From: Bryobacteraceae bacterium
GTDB lineage: Bacteria; Acidobacteriota; Terriglobia; Bryobacterales; Bryobacteraceae
Assembly (NCBI GenBank): GCA_025055455.1
Contig: JANWXD010000009.1
Location: forward strand, 48,981 to 112,980
DNA: 64,000 bases
Direction of reading: 5' to 3'
Shown piece after piece: positions 62,655-64,000 of this stretch. The number at the start of each line of letters is the position of its first letter. Within the stretch, counting starts at the first letter, position 1. The position numbers and the translations under genes were made by a program. The notes beneath the pieces are model-generated. The model was not told where the DNA came from and searched no databases. It saw only the letters and a program-made list of their open reading frames with translations.

Positions 62655-63613
62655 GGGCTGATCGTCTCCTTTTTTCGCTGGGTCAGGAATACGGCGGTGC
62701 CAGCGCCGGCGCCGCCGATAATGACGCCGGCGATGACCGCCTTCGCGGCGCCGGACATGCCGCGCCGCGGCGCGGGGACCGGAGGAGCGGGTTTGACTTC
62801 CGGGCTCGGCGGCGTGGGCGGAGTGGGTTGTACGGGCGGCGCCTCCGGCGGTGTGGGCTTGGGCGGCGCCGGCGCTGGCGCCGCCGGACAGCCCCGTCGT
62901 TGCCGGGAGAGCCTGCGGATCTGGACCACCTCCTGCGCCCCGGCCACCGGCTGCACTCCAGGCAGCGACACGGCCGTGACTTCGACCACATTGCCCACCT
63001 CACGATCCAAGCCTGTGCCGCGGACCTCGATCAGAACACCCGTGACGAGGTCCCGTATCACATAGCGATTGTCCCGGCGCTCCAAGCAGCCGGTCATTTC
63101 AAAGGGAAGCTGTGGGCTGGCCTGGGTCTGCGCTTCGAAGCGCAACGCCGTGCCGGCCCGAACGACCGCCACGAGCGGGCGCGGGTTCCGCAGGACGCGA
63201 AACTCTCCGGCTAGGGCGACAACCTCCACCGCGCGGCTCCCGGTAAGGAGGACTTGTCCCCACGCTGGTCCTTCCGCCGTCACGCGCAGGCCTCGCGCCT
63301 CGATGGCGTAGGAAGCCCCGGGCAGCCATTCGCTGGCGCCCCGCTCCAGCACCAGCCGTTCGGCGAACACGTGCGCCCGCGAACCGGCCGCCAACCGCAC
63401 GCGCGCGCCTGCGAGCAGTCGCAGCTCGAGGGCGTCCGCCTCCGTTTCGACCACGCTGCCAGAGTGCACCGTGGCGTGCGCCACCACGGGGTGTTGATCC
63501 AGTCGAAAGCTACCGTTGCCGATGGCGACCCCGACGGGTTGGGCCTCAGCCGCAATCGGCGTCCCCGCCAGGAACAAAAAGAAAAAGCGCCCGCGAAATG
63601 TCCTTGTGCGCAC
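62651..63613 (-). CDS. FecR-like secreted protein with Pro-rich stalk and C-terminal membrane helix
   Basis: 320 residues from a GTG at 63613, with GGAGG 5 bases upstream. A signal peptide (FFFLFLAGTPIAAEAQ) precedes a FecR-like beta domain: VVHAT-like strands HSGSVVETEADALELRLLAGARVRLAAGSRAHV and VLLTGSRAVEVVALAGEFRVLRNP. A second small beta domain follows (TGVLIEVRGTGLDREVGNVVEV), then a Pro-rich stalk (about 250-290) and a C-terminal helix (AVIAGVIIGGAGAGTAVFLTQ) with positive charges after it. It would be anchored in the inner membrane facing out. It is the first gene of the polysaccharide operon, possibly a sensor or scaffold. Confidence 0.75.
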   Translation of the reverse strand: MRTRTFRGRFFFLFLAGTPIAAEAQPVGVAIGNGSFRLDQHPVVAHATVHSGSVVETEADALELRLLAGARVRLAAGSRAHVFAERLVLERGASEWLPGASYAIEARGLRVTAEGPAWGQVLLTGSRAVEVVALAGEFRVLRNPRPLVAVVRAGTALRFEAQTQASPQLPFEMTGCLERRDNRYVIRDLVTGVLIEVRGTGLDREVGNVVEVTAVSLPGVQPVAGAQEVVQIRRLSRQRRGCPAAPAPAPPKPTPPEAPPVQPTPPTPPSPEVKPAPPVPAPRRGMSGAAKAVIAGVIIGGAGAGTAVFLTQRKKETISP

Positions 63614-64000
63614 AAACTCCTCCCTCGGAGCAATTCGCGTGCGGCGCTTTTCCGGATAGCTACCACGTCCGGCTGGCTGGTGTCAACGCCCGTTCGGGCA
63701 GAGCTCGCGCTTTGTGAGTCCCAAGGGGACCCCCTGCGCGCAACCGTCCCCCGAAGGCCGCCTTGAGCGGCCCGGGTGTCTTACAGAGCGCTTACATCAG
63801 CAATCTGCGCTCTCAGTGTTCATCGGGCGTTGGTCGGGGCAACTGTAGAGCTCGCGCACAAGCCGCCCCAAAGGTTCTGGAACACCGAGGTCTCGACGAT
63901 CGTACTCGGGTTCGAGGCACTGTTGCCGCGGGCCGCATACCCGCTGGTTCTGTCTCGATTGCGAGGGAGGCGATGACCGCCAACGCAAGAGATCAAGTCC
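63614..64000. other. Upstream region of the polysaccharide operon, no firm gene
   Basis: 387 bases. It contains the promoter candidate above and a perfect hairpin GGCCGC-CTTGA-GCGGCC (63756-63772), which may end transcription from outside or act on the operon leader. A short plus-strand frame (63776-63976) overlaps an ATGA at 63973, where another gene could start behind GAGGGAGG (63964-63971), but only 9 codons remain before the window ends. I call neither. Confidence 0.45.
63657..63686 (-). promoter_or_regulatory. Candidate sigma-70 promoter of the polysaccharide operon
   Basis: On the minus strand a perfect -35, TTGACA (63681-63686), is followed after 18 bases by TAGCTA (63657-63662), a modest -10. 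The predicted start near 63650 gives a leader of about 37 bases before the GTG of the first gene. The short leader leaves little room for an RNA element for the NusG paralogue. Confidence 0.5.

Noticed and set aside
1..64000. CRISPR array to accompany the csm genes
   Set aside because: No run of direct repeats of 25-40 bases with regular spacers was seen in any gap. The only repeat pair, at 36428-36530, has two copies and a hairpin between them.

Overview
The window looks like a chromosomal segment of a GC-rich acidobacterium, probably of the Bryobacterales/Solibacteres type. This is inferred from a secreted VWFA protein of the acidobacterial family, an SBBP-repeat protein, an S55-like secreted protease, several Tat-exported Gfo/Idh/MocA and sugar-isomerase proteins, and a BY-kinase exopolysaccharide operon. 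No 16S or marker-gene comparison was possible. Coding density is high and many genes overlap by 4 bases.

Region 1 (1-3.0 kb) holds a cut-off hypothetical gene, a VWFA-domain secreted protein and an unknown secreted protein, closed by a hairpin. Region 2 (3.2-14.4 kb) is a defence-like block. It has a compact type III-A CRISPR effector cassette (csm1-csm2-csm3-csm4-csm5) whose Cas10 keeps the GGDD cyclase motif but has no room for an HD nuclease. No CRISPR array, cas6, cas1/cas2 or CARF effector is visible in the window. An ExeA-type AAA ATPase follows, then a zinc-ribbon membrane protein and a 1514-residue SF1 helicase carrying a C-terminal nuclease domain.

Region 3 (14.5-44.5 kb) is mostly metabolism and housekeeping. 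It contains an amidohydrolase and a TIM-barrel isomerase (translationally coupled), TenA, an S55 peptidase and a beta-propeller protein (also coupled), a polyprenyl-phosphate sugar transferase, and a complete selenocysteine tRNA at 23083-23181. It continues with a mandelate-racemase-like enzyme, an assimilatory sulfite/nitrite reductase, a receiver-like protein, a DUF1080 protein, two Gfo/Idh/MocA oxidoreductases, threonine synthase, a GH127 glycosidase, a PAP2 phosphatase and cobalamin-dependent methionine synthase. The region ends with an MFS transporter followed by archease and the RNA ligase RtcB.

Region 4 (44.5-63.6 kb) is one long leftward exopolysaccharide locus. Read from its promoter near 63.67 kb, the order is: FecR-like anchored protein, NusG-paralogue antiterminator, ribbon-helix-helix protein, Wza-like export protein, Wzc-like BY-kinase, membrane sulfatase-family protein, SBBP beta-propeller, methyltransferase, polymerase/ligase, two GT4 glycosyltransferases, WecG/TagA glycosyltransferase, GDP-mannose 3,5-epimerase homologue, initiating sugar transferase, and a second O-antigen ligase-family protein. 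Together they can start, extend, modify, polymerise and export a polysaccharide that may contain L-galactose or L-gulose.

Several genes have a -10 box only 6-7 bases from a GTG start, suggesting leaderless mRNAs. An extended -10 of the form TGCTAnnnT recurs upstream of others, including the csm operon and tRNA-Sec.
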